The notes under the pieces: model-generated
The model's database searches: none
What the model was told of the DNA's origin: nothing
Seen by the model: the letters and a program-made list of their open reading frames with translations, nothing else
Position numbers and translations under genes: made by a program
NCBI RefSeq assembly: GCF_017255415.1
Contig: NZ_JAFJZZ010000001.1
Span: 434,001 to 498,000, forward strand
DNA length: 64,000 nt
Source: Clostridium aminobutyricum
GTDB lineage: Bacteria > Bacillota > Clostridia > Peptostreptococcales > Anaerovoracaceae
Reading direction: 5' to 3'
Shown here: one piece after another, positions 33,673 through 42,818 of the stretch
How positions within the stretch are numbered: the stretch's first letter is position 1
How the letters are laid out: the number at the start of each line of letters is the position of its first letter

Positions 33673-34722
33673 ATGGGAAAGAAACTGTCTGCCATTGTTC
33701 TGGCCGTTGTGATTTTGCTTGGAATAAGCAGTTGCAGTATGCAAGAACAGGGAATGAATAGCACGGATAGCACGGAAATTAATCTGAAACAAATACGTCA
33801 AGGAATTGGACAATTTTCGAAACTAAAAAACGGTACATTAGAAGTTGATGCCATGATGAGATCTGAAAATCATGCAGTGGAATCACTGAATAATGAAATG
33901 ACAAAGAATACCTCTCTCATCACCTTTATCTTGAATCGGAAGGGGTATGATTTTTTGGAGGAAAGAAATGCGTTAAATGAGCAAACCGGAAAATCCGAAT
34001 ACTCTGCGACGAAGCAAGTACAAGGCAGGCTTTCTTTGGCAATACCGGTTGAACAATCTATAGCAGAAAGAACAAAACCCTATGAATGGGAAGATATCAG
34101 CGGGACGAATCGAAATCATTATGAACCGAATGGTGCTTTAAGCATGATGGCGGTGCCATCCAAGATAGTAGATAATGAAAAATATATTGCCTCAATCACC
34201 AAGGAGAAGGAAGGTTCCCTTACCAAATACACGTTGACAACCAGTGAAACTTTTGCAAAATATGCGAAAGAAATTCATAGGGAAGAAGAAAATTATACGG
34301 TTCGTGAACATCGTGAAATCTATTGGATCAATGGAGATGGCCTTTTAATAAAGCGCCAAATCTATGAAAAATTTGATTGGACAATGGACGGTATCGAGGA
34401 TACCTATAGTTCAAATACAACCGTAGAATTGACCGGTTATAATTATAAAAAACTTACGAAAATTGGTGATGAATTATCGCCGATGATTGTATTTGAAGGA
34501 AATCTTTATACTCAATCATCGGCGGTGTTGGATATTAACGTTGATGCATTAATTGAGATTGGAACGATTGAAAGCGTAGTCGGCTCCATACAGAAGCCGG
34601 AGAAAAATAATCAGGCAAATCGATTGATCAAAAATGCTAAGGTATATAAGAGCGGTAAAAACAGCCTTATTGTAAAATATAGTGATTATACGTTGTATGA
34701 GAAAAGACTCCTTGAGATATAA
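33673..34722 (+). CDS. Hypothetical lipoprotein
   Basis: A 349-residue exported protein whose signal ends in a lipobox ending GISSC (about residue 21). The mature part has a mixed alpha/beta composition, starting with polar helices (QIRQGIGQFSKLKNGTLEV), and no metal or catalytic motif I can name. It resembles clostridial lipoproteins of unknown function. AGAAGGAACAAAG precedes the ATG. Last of three genes in this direction before the small protein at 34837. Confidence 0.65.
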   Translation: MGKKLSAIVLAVVILLGISSCSMQEQGMNSTDSTEINLKQIRQGIGQFSKLKNGTLEVDAMMRSENHAVESLNNEMTKNTSLITFILNRKGYDFLEERNALNEQTGKSEYSATKQVQGRLSLAIPVEQSIAERTKPYEWEDISGTNRNHYEPNGALSMMAVPSKIVDNEKYIASITKEKEGSLTKYTLTTSETFAKYAKEIHREEENYTVREHREIYWINGDGLLIKRQIYEKFDWTMDGIEDTYSSNTTVELTGYNYKKLTKIGDELSPMIVFEGNLYTQSSAVLDINVDALIEIGTIESVVGSIQKPEKNNQANRLIKNAKVYKSGKNSLIVKYSDYTLYEKRLLEI

Positions 34723-34836
34723 TAAATCGAAAACGCTTTTATATCAAACAACTAAATTGGTCAATATATTTTTATTATATTTTTAATTACATACTCGTAA
34801 AGTATTTGGTTAGGATAATCCTAAGGAGGTGATATT

Positions 34837-35007
34837 GTGAAAGATATGCATTTAGGAGAAATGAACGCGGAGGACTTAGTCGAGATGACATCCAAAAAGT
34901 TGGATGAAGTCGGCGATGAAATTGAAGACAAAAGGCATGAGCTTGAAGACATGGGGAAAAAAAAGTTAGCCGATTTAGGTAAAAAACTAGAAAAGATGGG
35001 AGAATAA
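34837..35007 (+). CDS. Small charged coiled-coil-like protein
   Basis: A 56-residue ORF from GTG 34837 with GGAGGTGAT directly upstream, a perfect anti-SD complement. The product (VKDMHLGEMNAEDLVEMTSK then KLDEVGDEIEDKRHELEDMG) is about half charged residues with a heptad-like distribution, suggesting a coiled coil. It has no signal or membrane segment. A terminator-like hairpin lies at 35098-35117. Because it is short, translation is supported only by the ribosome binding site. Confidence 0.55.
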   Translation: MKDMHLGEMNAEDLVEMTSKKLDEVGDEIEDKRHELEDMGKKKLADLGKKLEKMGE

Positions 35008-35097
35008 TTGCCTAATTTAAAAGCTGTTACTATTAGCAAAAGCAACTATTTAAGATAGGATAGATTATATAAACCAGAGAATAACTATTTAATAAAG

Positions 35098-35130
35098 CCT
35101 TGGGATAAGTCCCAAGGTTTTATTACTTTT
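35098..35130 (+). terminator. Terminator after the small coiled-coil gene
   Basis: CCTTGGGA (35098-35105) pairs with TCCCAAGG (35110-35117) around TAAG, followed by TTTTATTACTTTT. Confidence 0.75.
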
Positions 35131-35248
35131 ATAAATCATTTTTCCTTTATCCATATACTGGGGTTTCATAATAATGTTATAATATAGCAATAAATAGGAA
35201 GTATTTTAATAGAACTTTATAACAAAAAATGTAGCGGGGGAAGGAAAG

Positions 35249-36901
35249 TTGAACAAGAAAGAGAGTTTTAAGATTTGTAGTAAGGTAATAGTTGGGATGG
35301 TTGCTTTTTTAGTGGTCGCAGCAATGTGTATTGCCCCTTGGGGACAGGAGCCTGTATTTGCAGCGTCAGACTTGGGAGTCACGATTGACGGTGAAGCTGT
35401 TGTATTTCAAAGCGGGTACGGGGAGCCGTTCATCGATTCAAACAGCAGGACATTGGTTCCGTTTCGCGTGGTAATGGAAGCTTTTGGCGCTAGCGTTTCT
35501 TGGGATAATGACAATCGTACGGCCAGTGTTGTAAAAGACGAAACGACGGTGCAGGTACCCATCGGACAGGAATATATTCTTGTAAATGGTGAATCTGTGT
35601 TAAATGATACAGTTGCCGTTATTAAGGATGAACGAACTTATCTGCCGATCAGGGCCGTTCTGCAGGCCTTTGGCGCAGGGGTTTCATGGGATGATGCAAA
35701 CCGAACTGTTGTTGTCCGAACAGACGGGACGGTTAATGAAGGTGTCCCTGAATCCGATCAAGGGGAGATCATATCTCGTAGCGGTGAATTGGATGCTATG
35801 TGGATTTCCTACCTTGAATATATGGAAATGCCGAAAGATGAAGCCGGGTTTAAGGCTGCTATAGATACAATGTTTGACAGATGTGTAGATTTGGGTATGA
35901 ATGCTGTTATCGTTCATGTTCGTTCACACTGCGATGCCATGTATCCTTCGCAGTATTATCCATGGTCGAACTTTGTCAGCGGAACCCAGGGCGTTGATCC
36001 GGGTTACGATCCGCTTAAATATATGATTTCGGCAGCTCATAACAGGGGACTTGAATTTCATGCGTGGCTGAATCCATATAGGGTGACGGGATATGGCTGC
36101 TATTGGAAGCAGGTGGCAGCAAGTAATCCAGCAAAAGTTTGGCTTTCTGATAATGATCCTTCCAATGACCGATGGGTCCTTTTACATAAGGGAGAATACT
36201 ATCTAAATCCGTCAGTTCCGCAGGTGAGACAGATGGTAGCAGACGGAGTGAAAGAAATCGTTTCTAATTATGATGTGGACGGTATTCATTTTGACGATTA
36301 TTTTTATCCGTCTGTCAATGACAAGGATTCCTCATTATATTTTGACAAACCGGAATACGATGCTTCAGGAAGTACGCTAAGCATTGCAGACTGGCGGCGC
36401 AATAATGTAAATAAGATGGTTCAAGATGTCTATACAGTAGTGAAAGCAATCAACCCTGACGTTGAATTTGGAATCAGTCCTGCTGGAAATGTAGATAATT
36501 TGCGTAGAAATGATGCCAACTTTGTGGATATCGATACATGGCTATCCCATTCAGGATATGTAGATTACATCATGCCGCAGCTTTACTGGGGCTTTGAGAG
36601 ACGGGATGCTTCCGGAAATATTGCGGCGTATGCCTATGAGAATAATCTAAATACGTGGATAAACTTGGCAGCGAAGGGAAATGCAAAATTGTATATCGGC
36701 TTGAATATGGCTAATGCAGGATGCAATGTCTCTGACAACAATTCGGTATCAGAATGGCTGTGTTACGATGATATCATTGCGAGACAAGTATTGACAGCTC
36801 GAGCGACAGGAGAAGTGGACGGCTTTGCATTTTTCAGATACGCGATATTTAATAAAAGTGAAGCACAGAAAGAAGTTGCTAATTTAAAGCAAAAATTATA
36901 A
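35249..36901 (+). CDS. Secreted family-10-like (GHL10) glycosidase with stalk domain
   Basis: A 550-residue exported enzyme. A signal segment covers about residues 1-38. Two tandem copper-amine-oxidase N-terminal-like units occupy about 42-152 (RTLVPFRVVMEAFGASVSWD and RTYLPIRAVLQAFGAGVSWD). From about 180 a TIM barrel of the DUF187/GHL10 type follows: ELDAMWISYLEYMEM, AVIVHVRSHCDAMYPSQYY, HAWLNPYRV, DGIHFDDYFYP and YIMPQLYWGF. TTG 35249 after GGGGGAAGGAAAG is the start. Related proteins act on cell-wall or exopolysaccharide glycans. Its stalk units resemble those at the C-terminus of the protein at 46078. Confidence 0.8.
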   Translation: MNKKESFKICSKVIVGMVAFLVVAAMCIAPWGQEPVFAASDLGVTIDGEAVVFQSGYGEPFIDSNSRTLVPFRVVMEAFGASVSWDNDNRTASVVKDETTVQVPIGQEYILVNGESVLNDTVAVIKDERTYLPIRAVLQAFGAGVSWDDANRTVVVRTDGTVNEGVPESDQGEIISRSGELDAMWISYLEYMEMPKDEAGFKAAIDTMFDRCVDLGMNAVIVHVRSHCDAMYPSQYYPWSNFVSGTQGVDPGYDPLKYMISAAHNRGLEFHAWLNPYRVTGYGCYWKQVAASNPAKVWLSDNDPSNDRWVLLHKGEYYLNPSVPQVRQMVADGVKEIVSNYDVDGIHFDDYFYPSVNDKDSSLYFDKPEYDASGSTLSIADWRRNNVNKMVQDVYTVVKAINPDVEFGISPAGNVDNLRRNDANFVDIDTWLSHSGYVDYIMPQLYWGFERRDASGNIAAYAYENNLNTWINLAAKGNAKLYIGLNMANAGCNVSDNNSVSEWLCYDDIIARQVLTARATGEVDGFAFFRYAIFNKSEAQKEVANLKQKL

Positions 36902-37006
36902 ATAGAGTTGATGAAATAAGAATATATAAGTATATCGAATGTAATATGATAGGATAAAGAACCTTTAAGTTCTGGTGTTTGATATAGCAGGAAAGGAGAT
37001 GCTGAT

Positions 37007-38005
37007 ATGCTATCCAAACAAGCTGCAAAAATTAAATCTTTTAATCCGGATAAAGACCAACGGAATAAAGGCCGAAGCATTACGACTTATCATTACACAT
37101 CTCCGTCGGGGTTACATGATATTTTGAAAGAGCATCATATTCGTTTCACAGATTGTCAATTTTTAAATGACAAATCGGAGTATGTACATATATGGAAACC
37201 GTTAAGAAAAGCTCTTGAAGATATTGGGGACGATCTTTTTGATGATGAAATACCAGCCATGATTGACAATATGTTTAATGACAACTATGAGACAGAGAAA
37301 TTGGTAGTAGAACGCAGTTCGGATATAAGTACACAATTACAATTTCGTTTTCTTAAACACAGGTACTACATATTTTGTACGACTGAGCTGCAAGATTCAT
37401 TAAATATGTGGAACTACTATGTGAAAGGCGGAAATTACCAGGGATATAATTTTGGCCTTACGGTGAATTCGATTTTAAAAAGTTTTTCGTTCCTTAAAAA
37501 TGAGAATGTTGAATTGCTGTACGGTAAAGTCATGTATAAAGAAAGTGAGCAAATCCAATACCTCGAAAATGGTATTCAATCAATCGACTTGGATTTAAAT
37601 CAAAAGTTAAAAAAGATTAAATCTCAAGGTGCCAGAGATACGTTGTATAAGGATGAGCTATATGCTTCCGCGAAGGAAAAAATTTTATCCTTTTTAGAAA
37701 TTGCACGCTTATTTTTCAAAGATGAAGCGTTTGCCGGAGAAAGTGAATATCGATTTGTTATTAAATTGCCTTTAGATTATACCGAGAAAGACAATTCATT
37801 ACTCAACGCAGGGTATAATGTGAAAGAAGGGATCATCGTCCCACACTGTACTTTAAAATTGGATAAATCAGCCATTCACTCGATTACGCTTTCCCCTATG
37901 CTGGAGACCAGATTAGCAGAAAATGGCCTTAAACGGTTTCTTGCAGATAACGGTTATCCAGATAATATATCAATCAATCAATCTAAAATTCCAATAAGAT
38001 ATTGA
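37007..38005 (+). CDS. DUF2971 family protein
   Basis: A 332-residue soluble protein matching DUF2971: TYHYTSPSGLHDILKEHHIRFTD at the start, FLNDKSEYVH, FCTTELQDSLNMWNYYV and a final region with EAFAGESEYRFVIKLP and VPHCTLKLDK. The family has no known activity and appears in phage, mobile and host contexts. AAAGGAGATG lies upstream of the ATG. It stands alone among secreted proteins, without a recombinase or phage gene nearby. Confidence 0.7.
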   Translation: MLSKQAAKIKSFNPDKDQRNKGRSITTYHYTSPSGLHDILKEHHIRFTDCQFLNDKSEYVHIWKPLRKALEDIGDDLFDDEIPAMIDNMFNDNYETEKLVVERSSDISTQLQFRFLKHRYYIFCTTELQDSLNMWNYYVKGGNYQGYNFGLTVNSILKSFSFLKNENVELLYGKVMYKESEQIQYLENGIQSIDLDLNQKLKKIKSQGARDTLYKDELYASAKEKILSFLEIARLFFKDEAFAGESEYRFVIKLPLDYTEKDNSLLNAGYNVKEGIIVPHCTLKLDKSAIHSITLSPMLETRLAENGLKRFLADNGYPDNISINQSKIPIRY

Positions 38006-38066
38006 AGCGTGCCTTGTTGGCTGTATAGTAATTCCTTTAGAAATATGTTGGAATCTGGGGGATATT

Positions 38067-38513
38067 ATGAAAAGAAGATTAATCATCATTTTTATGATTC
38101 TATTATTTTGCTTGTATGGCTTTCATAGTTCAGAAAATATATCTGCATCAGAATCAACCGGTATGCAAGATAATTATAATATGGCACTAGTAAACACTTA
38201 TTTAAAGAGTATTCAAGAGGCTTCTAATAGCTTTTACGATGAGTATCTTACGATAAATCCAAGAGTAGATTATTATAGTGTAACGGTTAAAAAAATAAGT
38301 TCAGATCAACCGACCAATCCAACGATTTTAATTACGTTTATATGCGAGCCGTTCGTTGGTCCGCATGATACGATCGGTACAGATGAAATAACATTTTCAG
38401 CTGATTACGTAGGCAATGTTAAATTGAAGGAATTTAATCATATAAAAAGCTATTCTTTACCGGACAACTTAAAAAGTCTTATAAAAAAGCCATTGCCCGA
38501 TGACTATGAATAG
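38067..38513 (+). CDS. Secreted DUF3888 domain protein
   Basis: A 148-residue exported protein: hydrophobic leader (LIIIFMILLFCLYGFHSS, residues 4-21) and a mature part resembling DUF3888 (LVNTYLKSIQEASNSFYDEYLTINPRVDYYSVTVKKI, then LITFICEPFVGPHDTIGTDEITF). Function unknown; related proteins are found in sporulating Bacilli and Clostridia. ATG after GGGGG. Followed by an intrinsic terminator at 38591. Confidence 0.62.
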   Translation: MKRRLIIIFMILLFCLYGFHSSENISASESTGMQDNYNMALVNTYLKSIQEASNSFYDEYLTINPRVDYYSVTVKKISSDQPTNPTILITFICEPFVGPHDTIGTDEITFSADYVGNVKLKEFNHIKSYSLPDNLKSLIKKPLPDDYE

Positions 38514-38590
38514 CCAGCCCAAATGTGGTTGTACTCTGACTACTAATCAATATGGACTATATAATAACATTTATAATTCAATACTTAAAT

Positions 38591-38636
38591 AAAAAGGTTT
38601 ACCTTCAACTTTGATGAGAGGAGGTAAACCTTTTTT
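38591..38636 (+). terminator. Terminator after the DUF3888 gene
   Basis: AAAAAGGTTTACC pairs with GGTAAACCTTTTTT, with the stem arms AAGGTTTACC and GGTAAACCTT. The gap from 38637 to 38804 is very AT-rich and holds repeated TACAAA/TACATA words but no gene. Confidence 0.75.
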
Positions 38637-38804
38637 ACTGCAATAAATTTACACAAAATGGCAAAAACAATACATCAAATTACAAAAAAATACATTTAAT
38701 ACAATATAATTACTTATTATACAGAGGTATACAAAACATAATTGTTTTAAGCTATACTTTGTATAAATAGAAATTATACAAATTTAAAAGGGGGATTAAG
38801 AAGG

Positions 38805-39485
38805 GTGAAATTATCTTTAAATAATAAAGAAAAAAACGTTTTATTTATAATAGTGGGAGTCGTTTTCGTTGCCATTATTATATCCTATGGAATGAACCGT
38901 AGCGCCAGTGATTTCACACAGCAACCGGGATATGAACAGAAATTGAAGAATGCCATTGAAAAAAAAGATCAAGAATTAAGCAGCGAAACAGTAAACAATA
39001 ATGATTACTTTATAGTAACCAAAGAAATGAAAGAAAATCCAAGATATCAGAACCCAGATGGCTCAGTGAATTACGAAGCTATATGTGTGGACCTTGGAAT
39101 TTCGATATCGACTCCAGAAGGTGCTTTAAAAGAAATCTATCTAAGTACTGTCGATAATCATATTGAACCGCATGTTTTAGAACATGCAGAAATAGCAATT
39201 TATTCAGACGAAAATGATAACCCTTGGACGTTGAAAAAAGGTGATAAGGTTAAATTTCATACCTATGTGGATACAGAATATTACAATCATGTAGGACAGA
39301 TTTATTTTGGTGCATTGAAGGATGGAGAAACTTTTATGACTGATAATCTAGGAGAAGGGACTTCTGTAGATTCAGAAAAAGAATTTGAATATGTTGTGCC
39401 CGAATCAGGTCAATATCATTTTTATTTGTTTAGAGGATCTACAGAACCAATTGTAATAAAATGGATTAAAATCTCAAAAAACTGA
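38805..39485 (+). CDS. Hypothetical membrane-anchored protein
   Basis: A 226-residue protein with a single N-terminal anchor (VLFIIVGVVFVAIIISYGM, about 11-29) and an outside part of roughly 190 residues. The end, KVKFHTYVDTEYYNHVGQIY then YHFYLFRGSTEPIVIKWIK, looks beta-rich. I do not recognise a family. GTG start after GGGGGATTAAGAAGG. The next gene, also exported, starts 43 nt downstream. Confidence 0.6.
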   Translation: MKLSLNNKEKNVLFIIVGVVFVAIIISYGMNRSASDFTQQPGYEQKLKNAIEKKDQELSSETVNNNDYFIVTKEMKENPRYQNPDGSVNYEAICVDLGISISTPEGALKEIYLSTVDNHIEPHVLEHAEIAIYSDENDNPWTLKKGDKVKFHTYVDTEYYNHVGQIYFGALKDGETFMTDNLGEGTSVDSEKEFEYVVPESGQYHFYLFRGSTEPIVIKWIKISKN

Positions 39486-39528
39486 TCAATTATTTTAATC
39501 TGAAAAAGTTAAGAAAGGATGAAGAAAA

Positions 39529-40038
39529 ATGATAAAGAGTAGATTACATATGAGAGCTTTTATAGTTTCCACAATCATGATTTTGATTATGAGCATGAGT
39601 ATGTCTGTGACAGCTTTTGCTGAAGAAAGTGGTACGGAGACTAATTTGTTAAGTAGCGGTGTTATTGTTTATGATGCTGAAGGGAATGTGGTTTATCAGC
39701 CAAACTTTACTATCGGCGAAGGTGTAGTAGTCCCAGCCGGAGGAACAATGGCGTGTACAAAGGATTGTTGGTATGACGGTGGGAAAATGACATTTTATGC
39801 TTCTATATCAGATGGCACAGATGTTGAGTACCTTGGTGTATCGATATGGAGTCCTAAATTTTATGCTACTGATCTTGGCTCTTTTAGTCAAGTAAACGGA
39901 CAATCTTGGTATGGAAAATTAGGTGTATATATGGATAATGTATATTTAATTGATCCAGGTAAATATTATAAATATGCACTTACAAACACTTTTGGTCATT
40001 CTATTAGAGTAGATTCATTTACGGCAATAGATGATTAA
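39529..40038 (+). CDS. Hypothetical secreted protein
   Basis: A 169-residue protein with a signal peptide (about 1-30, AFA cleavage before EES). The mature part (VIVYDAEGNVVYQPNFTIGEG and WYDGGKMTFYASISDGTDVEYLGVSIW) looks like a small beta sandwich with one CTKDCW Cys pair. No family is recognised. AAAGAAAGGATG upstream. It is cotranscribed with the anchored protein before it. A hairpin closes the pair. Confidence 0.6.
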   Translation: MIKSRLHMRAFIVSTIMILIMSMSMSVTAFAEESGTETNLLSSGVIVYDAEGNVVYQPNFTIGEGVVVPAGGTMACTKDCWYDGGKMTFYASISDGTDVEYLGVSIWSPKFYATDLGSFSQVNGQSWYGKLGVYMDNVYLIDPGKYYKYALTNTFGHSIRVDSFTAIDD

Positions 40039-40119
40039 AAAGAAAGGTGATACATGAATTTTAATGATTAAAGTAACGGATCAGTTGTATAGAGATATTA
40101 CAAAGCATAAGAAAATGAC

Positions 40120-40146
40120 AGGGACGGATTGCTAAATCCGTCCCTT
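40120..40146 (+). terminator. Hairpin after the secreted protein gene
   Basis: AGGGACGGATT pairs with AATCCGTCCCT around GCTA. The T-run is weak (TAGTG). Likely 3' end of the transcript from 38.8 kb. Confidence 0.55.
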
Positions 40147-40317
40147 AGTGTATTCAGAAAACTATGCATTAACAAAGTAATTTCTTACAATGCAGTATAA
40201 GTGTACAAATAACTTAAATCAGCGGTTGAAATTGTCTGGTATTTCGGACTTGCTGACTGAGTTTTATGCACCTAAAATTTTGAGCCTTGCTCTCACAACT
40301 TAATTACGAACATTTTT

Positions 40318-40379
40318 AAACTGCTCCTCATATTATGATTCAGTAAATTAAAAAGAATCTGAAGGGAGCGGTTTTTTTG
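40318..40379 (+). promoter_or_regulatory. Terminator/attenuator overlapping the start of the P-loop gene
   Basis: AAACTGCTCC (40318-40327) pairs with GGAGCGGTTT (40365-40374) with one G.U, and TTCAG/CTGAA (40339-40343/40359-40363) extends it internally. TTTT follows, and the TTG start of the next gene (40377) lies in that tail. The ribosome binding site GGGAGCGG is in the 3' arm, so the structure would both terminate transcription and hide the site. This is a clear sequence observation, its regulatory role is inferred. Confidence 0.5.
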
Positions 40380-41492
40380 GCAATAGCTAGACACATTTAC
40401 CCCGGAAATAATACAACAATGGGATTTTACTCGTATTACAGGTACATATTGGGACAGAGAGAAGCGAACCGAATTATATGTATAAAGGGTGGTCCCGGCG
40501 TAGGAAAATCAACTTTTATGAAGAAAATCGGTGAGGAATATTTGGAACGCGGCGAAGATGTCGACTTTATGCATTGTTCCTCAGACAATAATTCACTGGA
40601 TGGTATTGTACTCAAAAGCAGAAGTGTTGCTTTCATTGATGCAACCAGTCCACATGTGGTAGATCCGATTAATCCCGGTGCTGTCGATCATATCCTTCAT
40701 TTGGGTGACTATTGGAACGAAACAGGCATTAAAAAGAATAAAAATGCAGTGATTGATACAACAGAGAAAATCGGAAGCTTATTTAAGTATGCATACAATT
40801 ATATTGCGGCAGCCGGAAAGCTGTATGACAATGTAGCAAGCATGTATGAATCCGCCTTGGAAAATGCAGAGGTTTATAAGTTAACCGCTGCCATCGTCGG
40901 CGATGAACTCTCTCATAAAGAGCTTTGTTTAAATCCGGGTATGGTGAAAAAGTTCTTTGCCAGTGCCATTACACCGGAAGGGATCGTCAATTCGATTCAA
41001 AGCTTGCTCCAAGGATATAAAAAGGTCTATCTGATCAGCTGTCCGGTAGGCATGAGTGCGGAAAGCTTACTCAATATCTTTGCAGAAAGTGCAGTATATA
41101 GAGGCTTAGATGTTGAAGAATATTATTGTCCGATGAAACCGGAAACAAAAATTGAACATTTGCTCGTTCCGGAATTGAGTGTAGCCTTTATCAGCGTGAA
41201 TAAATATCATGATTTGGAACCTTGGCAGATTGCTTCCGATGAAGATGAAAGCAAGAATCCTGAAATCGTGAATATTGATATGGCTGAAATGCTGGAACAG
41301 AGAAAAATTCAAGAATTAAAAAATTTAATTGAAAATAATCTTGCAAGTATGGATACACTACTGAATGATGGAATTGATTGTATAAAGCTTGCGAAGAAAG
41401 AACATGATTATTTGGAGAGCTTTTACATTCCAAATATGGATTTCAAAAAAATAGAAGAAGTACGGAATGAAATCATTGCTAAAATTGGGTAA
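40377..41492 (+). CDS. PRK06851-type P-loop ATPase
   Basis: A 371-residue protein with Walker A GGPGVGKST (about residues 40-48) after the conserved N-terminus GNNTTMGFYSYYRYILG. It matches the PRK06851-type clostridial ATPases, which hold two P-loop domains; the second one here is degenerate (LISCPVGMSAESLLNI lacks GKS/T). A Rossmann-like strand VAFIDATSPHVVD follows the first. Function unknown to me. TTG start after GAAGGGAGCGG, inside the tail of a strong hairpin. First gene of an apparent operon with an ATP-grasp ligase, a racemase and a MurE-like ligase, 90 nt before the ligase. Confidence 0.7.
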   Translation: MAIARHIYPGNNTTMGFYSYYRYILGQREANRIICIKGGPGVGKSTFMKKIGEEYLERGEDVDFMHCSSDNNSLDGIVLKSRSVAFIDATSPHVVDPINPGAVDHILHLGDYWNETGIKKNKNAVIDTTEKIGSLFKYAYNYIAAAGKLYDNVASMYESALENAEVYKLTAAIVGDELSHKELCLNPGMVKKFFASAITPEGIVNSIQSLLQGYKKVYLISCPVGMSAESLLNIFAESAVYRGLDVEEYYCPMKPETKIEHLLVPELSVAFISVNKYHDLEPWQIASDEDESKNPEIVNIDMAEMLEQRKIQELKNLIENNLASMDTLLNDGIDCIKLAKKEHDYLESFYIPNMDFKKIEEVRNEIIAKIG

Positions 41493-41582
41493 AAAGTATT
41501 ATAATTAAGGGTAATATTATTTTACGGGTTACCTTGCTTTCGGCGAAAAACAATAAGGCAAATCATTTGAGGAGAACGAAGG

Positions 41583-42788
41583 ATGAACAAGAATTTCATT
41601 CCTCTGTTATTTGCAGGGGATATTAATGTATATAGTGTTGCAAGAGCGTTTCATGAAGAATATGGTATCAAGCCGTATGTGTATGGTAAGTATGAAACGG
41701 GGCCTTGTCATAAAAGTAAAATCATGTTTTATCATGCAAATCCAAAGGCTGATCAACAGGAGACTTTCCTGAGTTTGGTCCTTGGATTTGCAAATCAACA
41801 TGAGGATGAGCAGATTCTTTTAATAGGGTGCGGAGATAGTTATGTAGAACTCATCAGTTCTAATAAGGAAGCCTTTCCTGAAAATGTAATCGCACCTTAT
41901 ATTCCGATTGAAATGATGTCCAATCTGATTCATAAGGAAAAGTTTTATGCGATGTGCGATGAAAACGAGGTGGACTATCCGGACACGTTTATTTATCACA
42001 AAGAAATGGGACAGGACTTTGAACTTCCGTTTAAAGCCCCTTTTATCGTGAAGCCATCCAGCGGAATAGAATATTGGAGACACCCTTTCCCAACACAGAA
42101 AAAGGTGTATAAGGCAGACTCAATGGATGAACTGAACTCTATTTTAGAGGATATTTACAGTGCCGGATATGATGATACGATTATCATTCAGGATTTTATT
42201 CCAGGGGATGATACGTATATGAGGGTATTGACGAGCTACTCGGACAAGCACGGAAAAGTGCAAATGATGTGCCTTGGTCATGTTTTGCTTGAAGAGCATA
42301 CACCGCACGGAATCGGCAATCATGCGGTTATCATTACAGAATACAATGAGACCGTAGAGGCACAGTTTAAAAAGCTTTTAGAAAATATGAATTATATCGG
42401 ATTTTCCAACTTTGACATCAAGTATGATATCCGAGACAGTAAATTTAAAGTATTTGAGATTAACACCCGGCAGGGCAGAAGCAATTATTATGTGACCGGT
42501 GCCGGAGCAAATGTTGCAAAACTCCTTGTGGAGGATTATATCGAGGACAAGCCTATGGAGGAACAGCTCATTAAGAATAAGCATTTGTGGCTTGTTGTAC
42601 CGAAAAAAGTGGCCTTTGACTATATCAAGCCGGAAGAATATAAGAAGGAAATGCGCGAATTGTTTGCCGCGGGCAAATGGGTAAACCCATTGTTCTATAA
42701 GCCGGATAACAACTTTGGAAGAAAGCTTAAACTAATAAAATCCCAGCTGGGTCATCATGTGAAATACAAGAAATATTTGGGGAAATAG
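41583..42788 (+). CDS. ATP-grasp amide ligase (D-Asp ligase-like)
   Basis: A 401-residue ATP-grasp protein. Parts visible: N-terminal LLFAGDINVYSVARAFHEEYG, the ATP-binding lysine region PFKAPFIVKPSSGIEYW (about 150-166), IIIQDFIPGDDTYMRVLTSY and the Mg-binding end FEINTRQGRSNYYVTGAG. It is of the carboxylate-amine ligase type, which includes the enterococcal D-aspartate ligase Aslfm that adds D-Asp to peptidoglycan lysine. With an Asp/Glu racemase and a MurE-like enzyme next door, a cell-wall D-amino-acid ligase is the likeliest role, unproven. GAGGAGAACGAAGG precedes the ATG. Confidence 0.75.
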   Translation: MNKNFIPLLFAGDINVYSVARAFHEEYGIKPYVYGKYETGPCHKSKIMFYHANPKADQQETFLSLVLGFANQHEDEQILLIGCGDSYVELISSNKEAFPENVIAPYIPIEMMSNLIHKEKFYAMCDENEVDYPDTFIYHKEMGQDFELPFKAPFIVKPSSGIEYWRHPFPTQKKVYKADSMDELNSILEDIYSAGYDDTIIIQDFIPGDDTYMRVLTSYSDKHGKVQMMCLGHVLLEEHTPHGIGNHAVIITEYNETVEAQFKKLLENMNYIGFSNFDIKYDIRDSKFKVFEINTRQGRSNYYVTGAGANVAKLLVEDYIEDKPMEEQLIKNKHLWLVVPKKVAFDYIKPEEYKKEMRELFAAGKWVNPLFYKPDNNFGRKLKLIKSQLGHHVKYKKYLGK

Positions 42789-42818
42789 GCCGATTTGGCA
42801 TGGAGGAGAAACAATACC

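Noticed and set aside
37007-38005. DUF2971 gene as part of a phage or defence island
   Set aside because: No integrase, recombinase, nuclease or toxin-antitoxin gene lies near it, so the family name alone does not support defence.
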